NCBI RefSeq assembly: GCF_039908635.1
Contig: NZ_CP150918.1
Span: 3,591,001-3,655,000 of the forward strand
DNA length: 64,000 nt
Reading direction: 5' to 3'
Source: Pseudomonas purpurea
GTDB lineage: Bacteria; Pseudomonadota; Gammaproteobacteria; Pseudomonadales; Pseudomonadaceae
Part shown: piece by piece, positions 1 through 14,158 of the stretch
Numbering within the stretch: the stretch's first letter is position 1
How the letters are laid out: every line of letters begins with the position of its first letter
Notes under the pieces: generated by a model
The model's database searches: none
What the model was told of the DNA's origin: nothing
What the model saw: only the letters and a program-made list of their open reading frames with translations
Program-made: the position numbers and the translations under genes

Positions 1-1
1 T

Positions 2-829
<828 letters not shown>

Positions 830-840
830 CCACTCTCATG

Positions 841-859
841 CGGCAGGCCCGGCCTGCCG
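841..859 (+). terminator. Hairpin between trxB and aat
   Basis: An 8-bp perfect stem (CGGCAGGC/GCCTGCCG) with a 3-base loop lies 11 bases after the trxB stop. No run of T follows, so this is a weak terminator or an attenuating hairpin rather than a canonical intrinsic terminator. Confidence 0.45.
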
Positions 860-889
860 CTGCCCTCCCCTTCTGCAAGCCCGGATGCC

Positions 890-1570
890 ATGCTGACTTG
901 GTTACAACGCAATACCTTGAGCTTTCCGCCCCTGGAAAAAGCCATGCGCGAGCCCAACGGCTTGCTGGCAGCCGGTGGCGACCTGTCTGCCGATCGCCTG
1001 ATTCAGGCCTATCGCCATGGCTGCTTCCCCTGGTTCTCCCAAGGGCAGCCGATCCTTTGGTGGTCGCCCGACCCGCGCACGGTGTTATTTCCCGACGAAC
1101 TGCATGTCTCGCGCAGCCTGGGTAAACTCCTGCGCCAGCAACGCTACCAGGTGACCTTTGATCGGGATTTTCCAGCCGTTATCAAGGCCTGCGCTGCACC
1201 GCGTGATTACGCTGACGGCACCTGGATCACCGAGGCCATGCAAAACGCCTACCTCGAACTGCATCGGCGCGGCTACGCGCACTCGGTCGAGGTCTGGGAC
1301 CAGGGCGTCTTGGTGGGCGGGCTTTACGGACTGGCCATGGGGCAGCTGTTTTTCGGCGAATCAATGTTCAGCCACGCTGACAACGCCTCAAAAATCGGTT
1401 TTGCAACACTGGTCAGGCACCTCAAGGACTGGGGGTTCGTCTTGATTGACTGCCAGATGCCAACCAACCACCTCCAAAGTCTTGGCGCCCGCTCGATCGA
1501 CCGCAGCGACTTCGCCGGTTACCTGCAACGCCACCTGGACCTTCCCAGCCGTGCTGCATGGGTTTCTTAG
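890..1570 (+). CDS. aat: Leucyl/phenylalanyl-tRNA--protein transferase
   Basis: Transfers Leu or Phe from aminoacyl-tRNA to the N-terminus of proteins beginning with Arg or Lys, creating N-degrons for ClpS/ClpA. The 226-residue product is the usual length for the family. It shows conserved blocks such as [15 protein letters not shown] (about residues 23-37), HGCFPWF, WWSPDPR, the SVEVW block and the core [12 protein letters not shown]. The ATG at 890 places the start just before the family's typical N-terminal sequence. The gene for the companion transferase Bpt follows 57 bp downstream, and clpA and clpS lie nearby, so the whole bacterial N-end-rule route is encoded within about 4.7 kb. Confidence 0.96.
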   Translation: MLTWLQRNTLSFPPLEKAMREPNGLLAAGGDLSADRLIQAYRHGCFPWFSQGQPILWWSPDPRTVLFPDELHVSRSLGKLLRQQRYQVTFDRDFPAVIKACAAPRDYADGTWITEAMQNAYLELHRRGYAHSVEVWDQGVLVGGLYGLAMGQLFFGESMFSHADNASKIGFATLVRHLKDWGFVLIDCQMPTNHLQSLGARSIDRSDFAGYLQRHLDLPSRAAWVS

Positions 1571-1627
1571 GCGACTTTCGCACACGTGGCTTACACTTAA
1601 TTTACAGCTAATCCCGAGGGTTGATTC

Positions 1628-2335
1628 ATGACCGAGTTGGCGCGCTTGAAGTTTTATGCCACTCAGCCCCACTCTTGCAGCTATCTGCCCGACGAACAAG
1701 CCACCACGCTGTTCCTCGACCCAAGTCAGCCCATGGATGTGCATGTCTACGCAGACCTGTCTGAAATGGGCTTTCGCCGCAGCGGCGACCACCTCTACCG
1801 GCCGCATTGCCAGAATTGCAATGCGTGCGTACCGGCGCGCATTCCGGTGGCGCATTTTTTACCCAACCGACAGCAAAAACGCATTTTCAAGCGCAATGCC
1901 GATTTGCAGGTCCGCCCCGCGAAGCCCGGTTTCAGCGAAGAGTACTTCGACCTGTATCAGCGTTACATCGAGCAGCGCCACGCTGACGGCGATATGTATC
2001 CGCCGAGCCGCGACCAGTTCTCGACGTTCCTGGTACGCGACCTGCCGTTTTCCAGATTCTACGAGTTCCGCCTCGACGGGCGTCTGCTGGCCGTAGCGGT
2101 GACCGATTTGCTGCCCAACGGCTTGTCGGCGGTCTACACCTTCTACGAGCCCGATGAAGAACGCCGCAGCCTGGGGCGTTACGCCATTCTCTGGCAAATC
2201 GCCGAGACCCAGCGCCTGGGACTGGAAGCGGTGTACCTTGGATACTGGATCAAAAACTGCAAAAAAATGAACTACAAGACCCAATATCGCCCCATCGAGC
2301 TGCTGATTAACCAGCGATGGGTGGTTCTGAACTAG
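1628..2335 (+). CDS. bpt: Aspartate/glutamate leucyltransferase (Bpt/Ate family)
   Basis: Homologue of eukaryotic arginyl-tRNA-protein transferases that in bacteria attaches Leu to N-terminal Asp or Glu, feeding substrates to ClpS/ClpAP. The 235 residues carry the N-terminal cysteine cluster [14 protein letters not shown] (about residues 60-73), [11 protein letters not shown], and the C-terminal block [22 protein letters not shown] typical of the family. The start ATG at 1628 lies 57 bp after aat, consistent with co-transcription. I use bpt rather than ate because the bacterial enzyme transfers Leu. Confidence 0.95.
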   Translation: MTELARLKFYATQPHSCSYLPDEQATTLFLDPSQPMDVHVYADLSEMGFRRSGDHLYRPHCQNCNACVPARIPVAHFLPNRQQKRIFKRNADLQVRPAKPGFSEEYFDLYQRYIEQRHADGDMYPPSRDQFSTFLVRDLPFSRFYEFRLDGRLLAVAVTDLLPNGLSAVYTFYEPDEERRSLGRYAILWQIAETQRLGLEAVYLGYWIKNCKKMNYKTQYRPIELLINQRWVVLN

Positions 2336-2446
2336 GGTCAGCCCTAAAGCCCTTGGCTTAAACCCCATTTTTCGGGCACAATGCACGCCGCTTTTGCCTG
2401 GCGCAGTTGCACCGGGCCATTCATTGGATACCGAGGGCTTTACTGC

Positions 2447-2665
2447 ATGTCGAAAGAAGACAGCTTCGAAATGGAAGGCACTGTCGTCGACACCCTGCCC
2501 AACACCATGTTTCGTGTGGAGTTGGAAAATGGGCACGTCGTAACCGCGCATATTTCCGGCAAGATGCGCAAGAACTACATTCGTATTCTTACCGGTGACA
2601 AAGTGCGCGTCGAGCTGACGCCCTATGACTTGAGCAAAGGGCGCATCACTTACCGCGCTCGCTAA
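2447..2665 (+). CDS. infA: Translation initiation factor IF-1
   Basis: An S1/OB-fold initiation factor that binds the 30S A site. The 72-residue product is the standard length, beginning [13 protein letters not shown] and ending KGRITYRAR. The reading frame continues upstream to 2381, but the ATG at 2447 matches the invariant family start and is preceded by its own leader. A strong intrinsic terminator follows directly, so infA ends its transcription unit. Confidence 0.97.
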
Positions 2666-2680
2666 TCAAGTCAATACAAA

Positions 2681-2706
2681 ACGCCCGGCTATGCCGGGCG
2701 TTTTTG
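2681..2706 (+). terminator. Intrinsic terminator of infA
   Basis: An 8-bp GC stem (CGCCCGGC/GCCGGGCG) with a 3-base loop is followed directly by TTTTT at 2701-2705. It lies 16 bp after the infA stop. Confidence 0.9.
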
Positions 2707-2737
2707 TTTGCCTGCGATTTGCCCCCCCCAATCCAAT

Positions 2738-2825
2738 GTGGGAACGAGCTTGCTCGCGATGGCGGTTTCACACCCGACATTAATGCAGGCTGACCCACCG
2801 CTATCGCGAGCAAGCTCACTCCCAC
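2738..2825. repeat. REP inverted pair (BIME-like)
   Basis: Two inverted copies of the Pseudomonas REP core (GTGGGAACGAGCTTGCTCGC and its complement) enclose a short spacer. The same element recurs with variants at 10204, 18670, 42413, 47241 and 57438. It lies between the convergent genes infA and clpA, a typical REP location. Confidence 0.88.
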
Positions 2826-2853
2826 AGGGGACGACGCACAACCGGCGACAGCA

Positions 2854-2877
2854 AAAAGGCGCCTTTCGGCGCCTTTT
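2854..2877 (-). terminator. Terminator of clpSA (bidirectional)
   Basis: A perfect 10-bp stem, AAAAGGCGCC/GGCGCCTTTT with loop TTTC, lies 18 bp beyond the clpA stop. The stem supplies a T run on both strands, so it could stop transcripts arriving from either side. Confidence 0.85.
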
Positions 2878-2895
2878 GCTTTATTGCGATTAACG

Positions 2896-5166
2896 TCAGG
2901 CCATTTCAGCCGTGGTTTCGAACTCGAAGGTCAATTCGCCGTCCTTGATGTCGATGTGGACCACACCGCCATGTTCGGCCAGTTCGCCAAAGAGTATCTC
3001 TTCCGCCAGCGGACGCTTGATCTTGTCCTGGATCAAACGTGCCATGGGTCGCGCACCCATGGTTGCATCGTAACCAGCCGCCGCCAGCCAACTGCGCGCC
3101 GCGTCGGTGACCTCAAGCAGCACACGCTTGTCTTCCAGTTGCGCCTGCAGTTCGGTAAGGAACTTGTCCACCACGCTTTTGATGACCTCATGACTGAGGC
3201 GACCAAACTGGATAATGGTGTCCAGACGGTTACGGAATTCCGGCGTGAAGCTCTTCTTGATCACTTCCATCGCATCGGAGGAGTGATCCTGATGCGTGAA
3301 GCCAATGGAAGCCCTGGCTGCGGTTTCGGCACCGGCGTTGGTCGTCATGATGACGATCACGTTACGGAAATCTGCCTTGCGCCCGTTGTTGTCGGTCAGC
3401 GTACCGTGATCCATGACCTGCAACAGCAGGTTGAAGACTTCCGGATGCGCCTTCTCGATCTCATCGAGCAACAGCACGCAGTGAGGCTGCTTGGTGACCG
3501 CTTCGGTCAGCAGGCCGCCCTGATCAAACCCGACATAGCCAGGAGGTGCACCAATCAAACGCGATACGGTGTGGCGCTCCATGTACTCGGACATGTCGAA
3601 ACGAACCAGTTCGATCCCCAGAGCTTTCGCCAGTTGCCGCGCCGCTTCGGTTTTACCAACACCGGTAGGACCTGCGAACAGGAACGAGCCGACAGGCTTG
3701 TCAGGCGACTTCAGACCGGCACGCGACAGCTTGATCGCAGTCGACAGGGAATCAATCGCCGCCTCCTGACCAAACACCGTCAACTTCAGATCGCGCTCAA
3801 GGTTACGCAGCAACTCCTTGTCGGAGCTAGTGACGTGTTTTGGCGGAATCCGCGCAATCTTCGCCACGATGTCCTCGACCTGAGGCACCTCGATGCGTTT
3901 CACACGCTTCTCGATCGGCTGCAAACGCTGATAGGCGCCCGCCTCATCGATCACGTCGATGGCCTTGTCCGGCATGTGCCGGTCATTGATGTAGCGCGAA
4001 GCAAGCTCGGCAGCGGCACGCAGGGCTTCATCACTGTATTCGATATTGTGATGCTGCTCGAAACGCCCCTTGAGGCCGCGCAGGATGCCAATGGTGTCTT
4101 CCACCGAAGGCTCCGACACATCGACCTTCTGGAAGCGACGCGCCAACGCACGATCCTTCTCGAAGATCCCGCGAAATTCCTGGAACGTGGTCGAACCGAT
4201 GCAACGGATATCACCCGAGGACAGCAGCGGCTTGAGCAGGTTCGAAGCGTCCATCACGCCACCGGACGCGGCACCGGCACCAATGATGGTGTGGATTTCG
4301 TCGATGAACAGAATGGCTTGAGGCCGTTTTTTCAGCTCATTGAGCAACGCCTTGAAGCGCTTCTCGAAATCGCCGCGATATTTGGTCCCGGCCAGCAATG
4401 CGCCCAGATCGAGCGAATACACCACGCTATTGGCCAACAGATCAGGCACCTGGTTGTCGACAATGCGCTTGGCCAGACCTTCGGCGATTGCGGTTTTACC
4501 CACGCCCGCCTCGCCGACCAGCAACGGATTGTTTTTACGCCGGCGCGCCAGAATCTGCGCCACACGCTCAACTTCCATTTCGCGCCCTACCAACGGGTCG
4601 ATACGACCCTGGCGCGCCAGTTCGTTGAGGTTGCTGGCATAAGCATCCAGAGGATTGCCTGAAGAAGAAGACTCACCGCCCTCGTCGTCCTGCATATCTT
4701 GCTCACCTTCAGAGTGTTCGCCATGCCCTGGCACTTTGGAGATGCCATGGGCGATGTAATTGACGACATCGATACGTGCAACGCTCTGCTGTTTAAGCAG
4801 GAACACCGCCTGACTCTCTTGTTCACTGAAGATGGCGACCAGCACGTTAGCGCCTGTCACTTCACGCTTACCGGAGCTCTGCACATGGAAGACAGCACGC
4901 TGCAGTACACGCTGGAAGCCCAGGGTTGGCTGGGTTTCGCGATCCTCGTCATGGACGGGAATCAAAGGCGTGGTGGAATCGATGAACTCCTGCAGATCAT
5001 GCTTGAGTTTGTCGAGGTTTGCGCCGCAGGCACGCAAAACGGTGGCGGCAGCCTCATTATCCAAAAGAGCCAACAGGAGGTGTTCGACGGTCATGAACTC
5101 ATGACGCTTCGATCGGGCCTCCTTGAAGGCGAGATTGAGGGTGACTTCGAGCTCGCGGTTTAACAT
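2896..5166 (-). CDS. clpA: ATP-dependent Clp protease ATP-binding subunit ClpA
   Basis: AAA+ unfoldase that feeds substrates to ClpP. The 756-residue product has the Clp N-domain (residues 1 to about 145), an acidic linker (about 150-170), a first AAA module with Walker A GEAGVGKTA at 218-226 and Walker B/DEIH at about 286-291, and a second module with Walker A GPTGVGKTE at 499-507. The IGF tripeptide in SIGFTHQ is the ClpP-docking loop. It lies 29 bp downstream of clpS on the same strand, consistent with a clpS-clpA operon and with delivery of N-degron substrates generated by the Aat and Bpt genes next door. Confidence 0.97.
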   Translation of the reverse strand: MLNRELEVTLNLAFKEARSKRHEFMTVEHLLLALLDNEAAATVLRACGANLDKLKHDLQEFIDSTTPLIPVHDEDRETQPTLGFQRVLQRAVFHVQSSGKREVTGANVLVAIFSEQESQAVFLLKQQSVARIDVVNYIAHGISKVPGHGEHSEGEQDMQDDEGGESSSSGNPLDAYASNLNELARQGRIDPLVGREMEVERVAQILARRRKNNPLLVGEAGVGKTAIAEGLAKRIVDNQVPDLLANSVVYSLDLGALLAGTKYRGDFEKRFKALLNELKKRPQAILFIDEIHTIIGAGAASGGVMDASNLLKPLLSSGDIRCIGSTTFQEFRGIFEKDRALARRFQKVDVSEPSVEDTIGILRGLKGRFEQHHNIEYSDEALRAAAELASRYINDRHMPDKAIDVIDEAGAYQRLQPIEKRVKRIEVPQVEDIVAKIARIPPKHVTSSDKELLRNLERDLKLTVFGQEAAIDSLSTAIKLSRAGLKSPDKPVGSFLFAGPTGVGKTEAARQLAKALGIELVRFDMSEYMERHTVSRLIGAPPGYVGFDQGGLLTEAVTKQPHCVLLLDEIEKAHPEVFNLLLQVMDHGTLTDNNGRKADFRNVIVIMTTNAGAETAARASIGFTHQDHSSDAMEVIKKSFTPEFRNRLDTIIQFGRLSHEVIKSVVDKFLTELQAQLEDKRVLLEVTDAARSWLAAAGYDATMGARPMARLIQDKIKRPLAEEILFGELAEHGGVVHIDIKDGELTFEFETTAEMA

Positions 5167-5195
5167 AGCTTCACCTCATACCCAAGTGGTCGGCG

Positions 5196-5558
5196 TTAAC
5201 CGTCCTTCTCGATTTCACAGAGTAGCGGATGCTGGCTTTCCCTGGCGTACTGGTTGACCTGCATGGCCTTGGTCTCGGCGATGTCGCGGGTAAACACTCC
5301 ACATACTGCCCGTCCTTCTGTGTGAACGGCCAGCATTACCTTGGTCGCCAGCTCGCGATTCAGGTTAAAAAACACCTCGAGCACTTCGACGACGAAATCC
5401 ATCGGTGTGTAGTCATCATTGAACAAAACCACCTTGTACATCGGCGGCGCCTGCAATGCAGGCTTGGCCTCCTGTACAGCAACGCCCGAGGAATCGTCGT
5501 CGTGTAAATCCGGGCGATCCTGATTGAATGTTAGTCGAATCTGGCTGATTGCATGCAT
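5196..5558 (-). CDS. clpS: ClpS adaptor, N-recognin
   Basis: Small adaptor that binds N-terminal Leu, Phe, Trp or Tyr and delivers the protein to ClpAP. The 120-residue product has the flexible N-terminal extension, then the N-degron pocket residues N47, D48 and D49 in [11 protein letters not shown] and H79 in AVHTEG, matching the known pocket Asn-Asp and His. The gene is transcribed with clpA and divergently from cspD; the 225-bp gap holds both promoters. Confidence 0.96.
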   Translation of the reverse strand: MHAISQIRLTFNQDRPDLHDDDSSGVAVQEAKPALQAPPMYKVVLFNDDYTPMDFVVEVLEVFFNLNRELATKVMLAVHTEGRAVCGVFTRDIAETKAMQVNQYARESQHPLLCEIEKDG

Positions 5559-5783
5559 GGAAAGAAAGGTTCGTTAGTTGAGCGAATACAGTGGTGGGGG
5601 CGGCCCCAGAGCTTTTCAACTCCGACTGCTTGGTCACCTTGACTATCGGCAAAACGGTGTTACAACCAATAGAGCCCACAGTGGGTAAAAAAGGTCCGCG
5701 GAGTCAACCTTATTTAACAAGGCTGACTGCGGATGTACTGGATGATACTCCAGTGATGGAGTCTGTTGCAGAGGGAGTTGGGT

Positions 5784-6056
5784 ATGTCAGGCGTCAAGAT
5801 CAATGGCAAGGTCAAGTGGTTTAACAACGCCAAGGGTTACGGTTTCATCAATGAGGACGGCAAAACTGAAGATTTGTTCGCCCATTACTCGGCCATTCAG
5901 ATGGACGGCTACAAAACCCTGAAAGCCGGCCAGCCCGTGAGCTTCGAGATCATTCAGGGCCCCAAGGGCCTGCATGCCGTGAATATCGGCAGCGCCGCCG
6001 CCAAGGAAATCCAGCCGATTGCCATTGCCACCACGCAACACACCGTTACGGCTTAA
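5784..6056 (+). CDS. cspD: Cold-shock-domain protein CspD
   Basis: Single cold-shock OB-fold protein that binds single-stranded nucleic acid; in enterics CspD inhibits replication in stationary phase. The 90-residue product has RNP1-like [10 protein letters not shown] and RNP2-like DLFAHYSAI. The start ATG at 5784 is chosen because [15 protein letters not shown] is the family start and GAGGGAG at 5771-5777 is a strong ribosome-binding site; an upstream in-frame start at 5766 would overlap that site. The clpS/cspD head-to-head pairing is common in gammaproteobacteria. Confidence 0.93.
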   Translation: MSGVKINGKVKWFNNAKGYGFINEDGKTEDLFAHYSAIQMDGYKTLKAGQPVSFEIIQGPKGLHAVNIGSAAAKEIQPIAIATTQHTVTA

Positions 6057-6086
6057 CGTAGAACCAAACATCCAGTCATAAAAAAA

Positions 6087-6122
6087 CCGGCCGACTCAAG
6101 GGATTGAGTTGGCCGGCTTCGT
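6087..6122. terminator. Bidirectional terminator between cspD and icd
   Basis: A 13-bp stem with one G-T pair (CCGGCCGACTCAA / TTGAGTTGGCCGG) has an A run before it and T-rich sequence after it. It can serve cspD on the plus strand and icd on the minus strand. Confidence 0.85.
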
Positions 6123-6137
6123 TTAGAGCCGATCAGC

Positions 6138-7395
6138 TTACATGTGAGAGATCAGCGCATCACCGAACGCGGAAGAAGACAGCAGCTTGGCGCCGTCCAT
6201 CAGACGCTCGAAGTCATAGGTCACGGTCTTGGCCGAGATAGCACCGTTGGTGCCCTTGATGATCAGGTCGGCCGCTTCGGTCCAGCCCATGTGGCGCAGC
6301 ATCATTTCAGCAGACAGGATCAGCGAACCCGGGTTCACCTGGTCTTTGCCGGCGTATTTTGGCGCAGTACCGTGGGTCGCTTCGAACATGGCCACGGTGT
6401 CGGACAGGTTGGCACCTGGCGCGATACCAATGCCACCCACTTCAGCCGCCAGGGCGTCGGACAGGTAGTCGCCGTTCAGGTTCAGGGTCGCGATCACATC
6501 GTATTCGGTCGGGCGCAGCAGGATCTGCTGGAGCATGGCGTCCGCGATGGCATCCTTGACGATGACGTTCTTGCCGGTTTTCGGGTTCTTGAACTGCATC
6601 CACGGACCACCGTCGAGCAGGGTGGCGCCGAACTCTTGCGCCGCCACTTCGTAGGGCCCACTCCTTGAAGGCACCTTCGGTGAACTTCATGATGTTGCCT
6701 TTGTGGACGATGGTCAGCGAATCGCGATCATTGTCGACCACATATTGCAGGGCCTTGCGTGCCAGGCGCTTGGTGCCTTCCAGGGAAACCGGCTTGACGC
6801 CGATGCCGCAGTTTTCGTCGAAACGGATCTTGGTGACGCCCATTTCTTCTTTGAGGAACTTGATGACCTTGGTCGCTTCCGGCGAACCGGCCTTCCACTC
6901 GATACCGGCGTAGATGTCTTCCGAGTTCTCACGGAAGATCGTCATGTCGACGTCGCCTGGCTTCTTGACCGGGCTAGGCACGCCTTCGAACCAGCGCACC
7001 GGGCGCAGGCACACATAAAGGTCGAGTTGCTGGCGCAGGGCAACGTTCAGCGAACGGATGCCGCCACCGACCGGCGTGGTCAATGGGCCCTTGATGGAAA
7101 CTACGTAATCCTTGACTGCATCCAGGGTTTCCTGAGGCAGCCAGGTGTCCTGATCGTAAACCTGAGTAGCTTTTTCCCCGGCGTAGACTTCCATCCAGGA
7201 AATTTTGCGCTCGCCGCCGTAAGCTTTCTTAACAGCAGCATCGACAACCTTGATCATGACCGGGCTGATATCAACGCCAATACCATCACCTTCGATAAAA
7301 GGGATGATCGGGTTGTTAGGAACATTGAGAGAATGGTCTGCATTGACGGTGATTTTGTCGCCGACTGCTGGAACCTGAATCTTCTTGTATCCCAT
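6138..7395 (-). pseudogene. icd: NADP isocitrate dehydrogenase, homodimeric type, frameshifted
   Basis: TCA-cycle enzyme converting isocitrate to 2-oxoglutarate and CO2. The two frames together cover a full Icd. The first (start 7395) runs [15 protein letters not shown] to FTEGAFKEW and includes [10 protein letters not shown] (the serine region phosphorylated by AceK in enterics) and [12 protein letters not shown]. The second resumes at [16 protein letters not shown] and runs to the normal end ISHM (stop at 6138). The break is at GGGCCC, 6654-6659: one base too many. Read as is, the gene gives a 317-residue product with an alien tail. Either a true null allele, tolerable because monomeric Idh is encoded next door, or a sequencing error; I favour error. 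Confidence 0.85.
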
Positions 7396-10113
<2,718 letters not shown>

Positions 10114-10132
10114 AGTTGTAAGGGAACACCAG

Positions 10133-10157
10133 AACCCCCGGCCTTGCGCCGGGGTTT
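10133..10157 (+). terminator. Intrinsic terminator of idh
   Basis: A GC-rich stem pairing AACCCCCGGC with GCCGGGGTT (one bulged C), ending in TTT, lies 19 bp after the idh stop. Confidence 0.8.
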
Positions 10158-10203
10158 CTGTTTCTGGCCTTTCACACAAGCCCATGGTGAACACTGGACA
10201 AAT

Positions 10204-10291
10204 GTGGGGGCGAGCTTGCTCGCGATAGCGGTTTATCATTCAACATTGATGTCGATTGACCTACAGCTATCGCGAGCAAGCTCACTCCCAC
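10204..10291. repeat. REP inverted pair
   Basis: GTGGGGGCGAGCTTGCTCGC and its inverted partner ending GAGCAAGCTCACTCCCAC enclose a spacer of the same size and style as the pair at 2738-2825. It lies between idh and nudJ. Confidence 0.87.
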
Positions 10292-10328
10292 ATTGACCGT
10301 GTTTCAACATTAAAATCGAGGAAACTTC

Positions 10329-10775
10329 ATGGATTGGCTACCCCACATCACCGTCGCGACCATCGTCGAAGACAATGGTCGCTTCCTGATGGTCGAAGAA
10401 CTCAAGGGCGGACGAACGGTGCTCAACCAGCCCGCCGGCCATCTGGACCCGAACGAAACCCTGATCGACGCCGCCATTCGCGAAACCCTCGAGGAAACCG
10501 GCTGGGACGTCGAGCCGACCGGTATCACCGGCATTTACCTCTACACCGCCCCGAGCAATGGCGTGACTTATCAGCGCATCTGCTTCATCGCCAAAGCGCT
10601 GAAACACCACCCCGACTATCAGCTGGACGACGGTATCGTCGGCGCCAAATGGCTGACCCGTGGCGAACTCATGGAACAGCGCGCAAACTGGCGCAGTGAA
10701 CTGATCATCCGCTGCATCGATGATTATCTGGAAGGCAAACACTTCAGTCTCGAACTGATCCGCCCTTCTCTTTAG
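10329..10775 (+). CDS. nudJ: Nudix hydrolase NudJ
   Basis: Nudix phosphohydrolase; E. coli NudJ hydrolyses nucleotide di/triphosphates and thiamine-precursor pyrophosphate. The 148-residue product carries a complete Nudix box, G-HLDPN-E-TLIDAAI-RE-TLEE-TGW, around residues 37-59. The order nudJ-mnmA-hflD-purB is the same as in E. coli, which supports the NudJ assignment over a generic Nudix call. The start ATG at 10329 follows a GAGGAAAC ribosome-binding site. Confidence 0.9.
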   Translation: MDWLPHITVATIVEDNGRFLMVEELKGGRTVLNQPAGHLDPNETLIDAAIRETLEETGWDVEPTGITGIYLYTAPSNGVTYQRICFIAKALKHHPDYQLDDGIVGAKWLTRGELMEQRANWRSELIIRCIDDYLEGKHFSLELIRPSL

Positions 10776-10834
10776 CCTTGCAGGCTCGGGCCTGTTAGAA
10801 TCGCGTCCTTTTTCAAGACACTCATTGAATCCCT

Positions 10835-11959
10835 ATGCGTGATCCAGCCCCTTCTGACACACAAAAGAAGCGCGTCATTGTCGGCATGTCCGGCGGCGTG
10901 GACTCTTCCGTTTCCGCCTTACTGCTGATCGAGCAGGGTTATGAGGTGGAAGGCCTGTTCATGAAGAACTGGGAAGAAGACGATGGAACGGACTACTGCA
11001 CCGCCATGGATGACCTGGCCGACGCCCAGGCCGTGTGCGACAAGATTGGCATCAAGCTGCACACCGCCAACTTCGCCGCCGAATACTGGGACAACGTGTT
11101 CGAGCACTTCCTGGCCGAATACAAGGCCGGCCGCACGCCGAACCCGGACATCCTGTGCAACCGTGAAATCAAGTTCAAGGCCTTCCTCGACTACGCCATG
11201 ATGCTTGGCGCCGACCTGATCGCCACCGGCCACTATGTGCGCCGCCGCGACATCGACGGCCGTACCGAATTGCTCAAGGGCCTGGACCCGAACAAGGACC
11301 AGAGCTACTTCCTGCACGCCGTCGGCGGTGAACAGATCGCCAAGACCCTGTTCCCGGTCGGCGAGCTGGAAAAACCCGAAGTCCGCGCGATTGCCGAGAA
11401 ACACGACCTGGCGACCGCCAAGAAGAAAGACTCCACCGGCATCTGCTTTATCGGTGAGCGTCGCTTCAGCGACTTCCTCAAGCAATACCTGCCGGCACAG
11501 CCGGGCGAAATCAAAACCACCGAAGGTGAAATCATCGGCAAGCACCACGGCCTGATGTACCACACCATCGGCCAGCGCCAGGGCCTGGGCATTGGCGGCT
11601 TGAAAGACGCCAGCGACGAGCCGTGGTACGTATTGATCAAGGACCTGGAACACAACGAACTGATCGTCGGCCAGGGCAACGACCACCCGTGGCTGCTCTC
11701 CCGTGCCCTGCTCGCTTCCGATATCTACTGGGTCAACCCGATTGATCTGAGCGTACCGCGCAAGCTGACCGCCAAAGTGCGCTATCGCCAAAGCGACCAG
11801 CCTTGCACCCTGGAAAAAACTGCCAGCGGCTACCGTGCCACGTTCGACGACCCACAGCGCGCAGTGACCCCAGGCCAATCGGTGGTGTTCTACGACGGTG
11901 AAATCTGCCTCGGCGGTGGCGTCATTGAAGTCGCCGAGCCCTGGAGCAGCAAGGCATGA
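10835..11959 (+). CDS. mnmA: tRNA-specific 2-thiouridylase MnmA
   Basis: Makes the 2-thio group of mnm5s2U34 in tRNAs for Lys, Glu and Gln, taking sulfur from the Tus relay. The 374-residue product has the PP-loop GMSGGVDSS (about 17-25), the catalytic cysteine C108 in [10 protein letters not shown] and the second cysteine C204 in [10 protein letters not shown]. The upstream TTAGAAT could be a -10 element. Its last codons overlap the hflD start by 4 bp (ATGA), so the two are translationally coupled. Confidence 0.97.
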   Translation: MRDPAPSDTQKKRVIVGMSGGVDSSVSALLLIEQGYEVEGLFMKNWEEDDGTDYCTAMDDLADAQAVCDKIGIKLHTANFAAEYWDNVFEHFLAEYKAGRTPNPDILCNREIKFKAFLDYAMMLGADLIATGHYVRRRDIDGRTELLKGLDPNKDQSYFLHAVGGEQIAKTLFPVGELEKPEVRAIAEKHDLATAKKKDSTGICFIGERRFSDFLKQYLPAQPGEIKTTEGEIIGKHHGLMYHTIGQRQGLGIGGLKDASDEPWYVLIKDLEHNELIVGQGNDHPWLLSRALLASDIYWVNPIDLSVPRKLTAKVRYRQSDQPCTLEKTASGYRATFDDPQRAVTPGQSVVFYDGEICLGGGVIEVAEPWSSKA

Positions 11960-12579
11960 GCCCGACTCAGGAGCAACTGACCGCCCTGGGCGGCGTGTTT
12001 CTGGCCGCCGTGCTGGTGGACAAGATCGCCAAGACCGGCCAGGTCACCGAAGCCGGCCTGAGCTGCATGCTCGGCAGCCTGCTGATCCGCGACCCCAAGG
12101 ACACACTGGAAGTCTACGGCGGCGACGACATCAACCTGCGCGAGGGCTATCGCGCATTGATCGGCGCCCTTGAGCGCGACCCGAACACCTTGCAGCGCGA
12201 GCCTTTGCGCTACGCCCTGTCGATGCTCGGCCTTGAGCGTCAACTGGCCAAGCGCGGCGACATGCTGGACGCAATCGGCAAGCGCTTGCCGCAAATCCAA
12301 TCCCAGGTCGAACACTTCGGCCCGGCCCACGAAAACGTGATCGCCGCCTGCGGCGCGCTGTACCAGGACACCTTGAGCACCCTGCGCCAACGTATCCAGG
12401 TGCACGGCGACATGCGCAACCTGCAGCAACCCAGTAACGCCTCGAAAATTCGCGCCCTGTTGCTCGCCGGGATTCGCTCGGCACGCCTATGGCGGCAACT
12501 GGGTGGTCATCGCTGGCAATTGGTGATCAGCCGCCGCAAGTTGCTGAAAGAGCTTTACCCGTTGATGCGTAACGAATAA
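11956..12579 (+). CDS. hflD: High frequency lysogenization protein HflD homologue
   Basis: Membrane-associated helical protein of the HflD (YcfC) family; in E. coli it binds the lambda CII protein, its general role being unclear. The 207-residue length, the starting sequence [25 protein letters not shown] and the position between mnmA and purB match the family. It overlaps mnmA by 4 bp. Confidence 0.92.
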   Translation: MSPTQEQLTALGGVFLAAVLVDKIAKTGQVTEAGLSCMLGSLLIRDPKDTLEVYGGDDINLREGYRALIGALERDPNTLQREPLRYALSMLGLERQLAKRGDMLDAIGKRLPQIQSQVEHFGPAHENVIAACGALYQDTLSTLRQRIQVHGDMRNLQQPSNASKIRALLLAGIRSARLWRQLGGHRWQLVISRRKLLKELYPLMRNE

Positions 12580-12617
12580 GTCGCGTCAGCAACCCCTTTA
12601 CACCGTGTTACGCGTAA

Positions 12618-14075
<1,458 letters not shown>

Positions 14076-14094
14076 TCGTCGCTTGACCTTTGAG

Positions 14095-14119
14095 ACGCCC
14101 GGCAGCGCCGGGCGTTTTT
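14095..14119 (+). terminator. Intrinsic terminator of purB
   Basis: A perfect 9-bp stem ACGCCCGGC/GCCGGGCGT with a 3-base loop is followed by TTTTT. Confidence 0.9.
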
Positions 14120-14158
14120 ATTCCAGTCTGAAAAGTGCTTTTTTTCAATAGGTTACAC

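Noticed and set aside
2884..4662. Long plus-strand ORF (592 codons) opposite clpA
   Set aside because: It is antisense to a perfectly conserved clpA and has no recognisable domain. Similar long mirror frames opposite idh, purB, roxA, nuoCD, nuoG, nuoL and aceA arise from high-GC codon bias.
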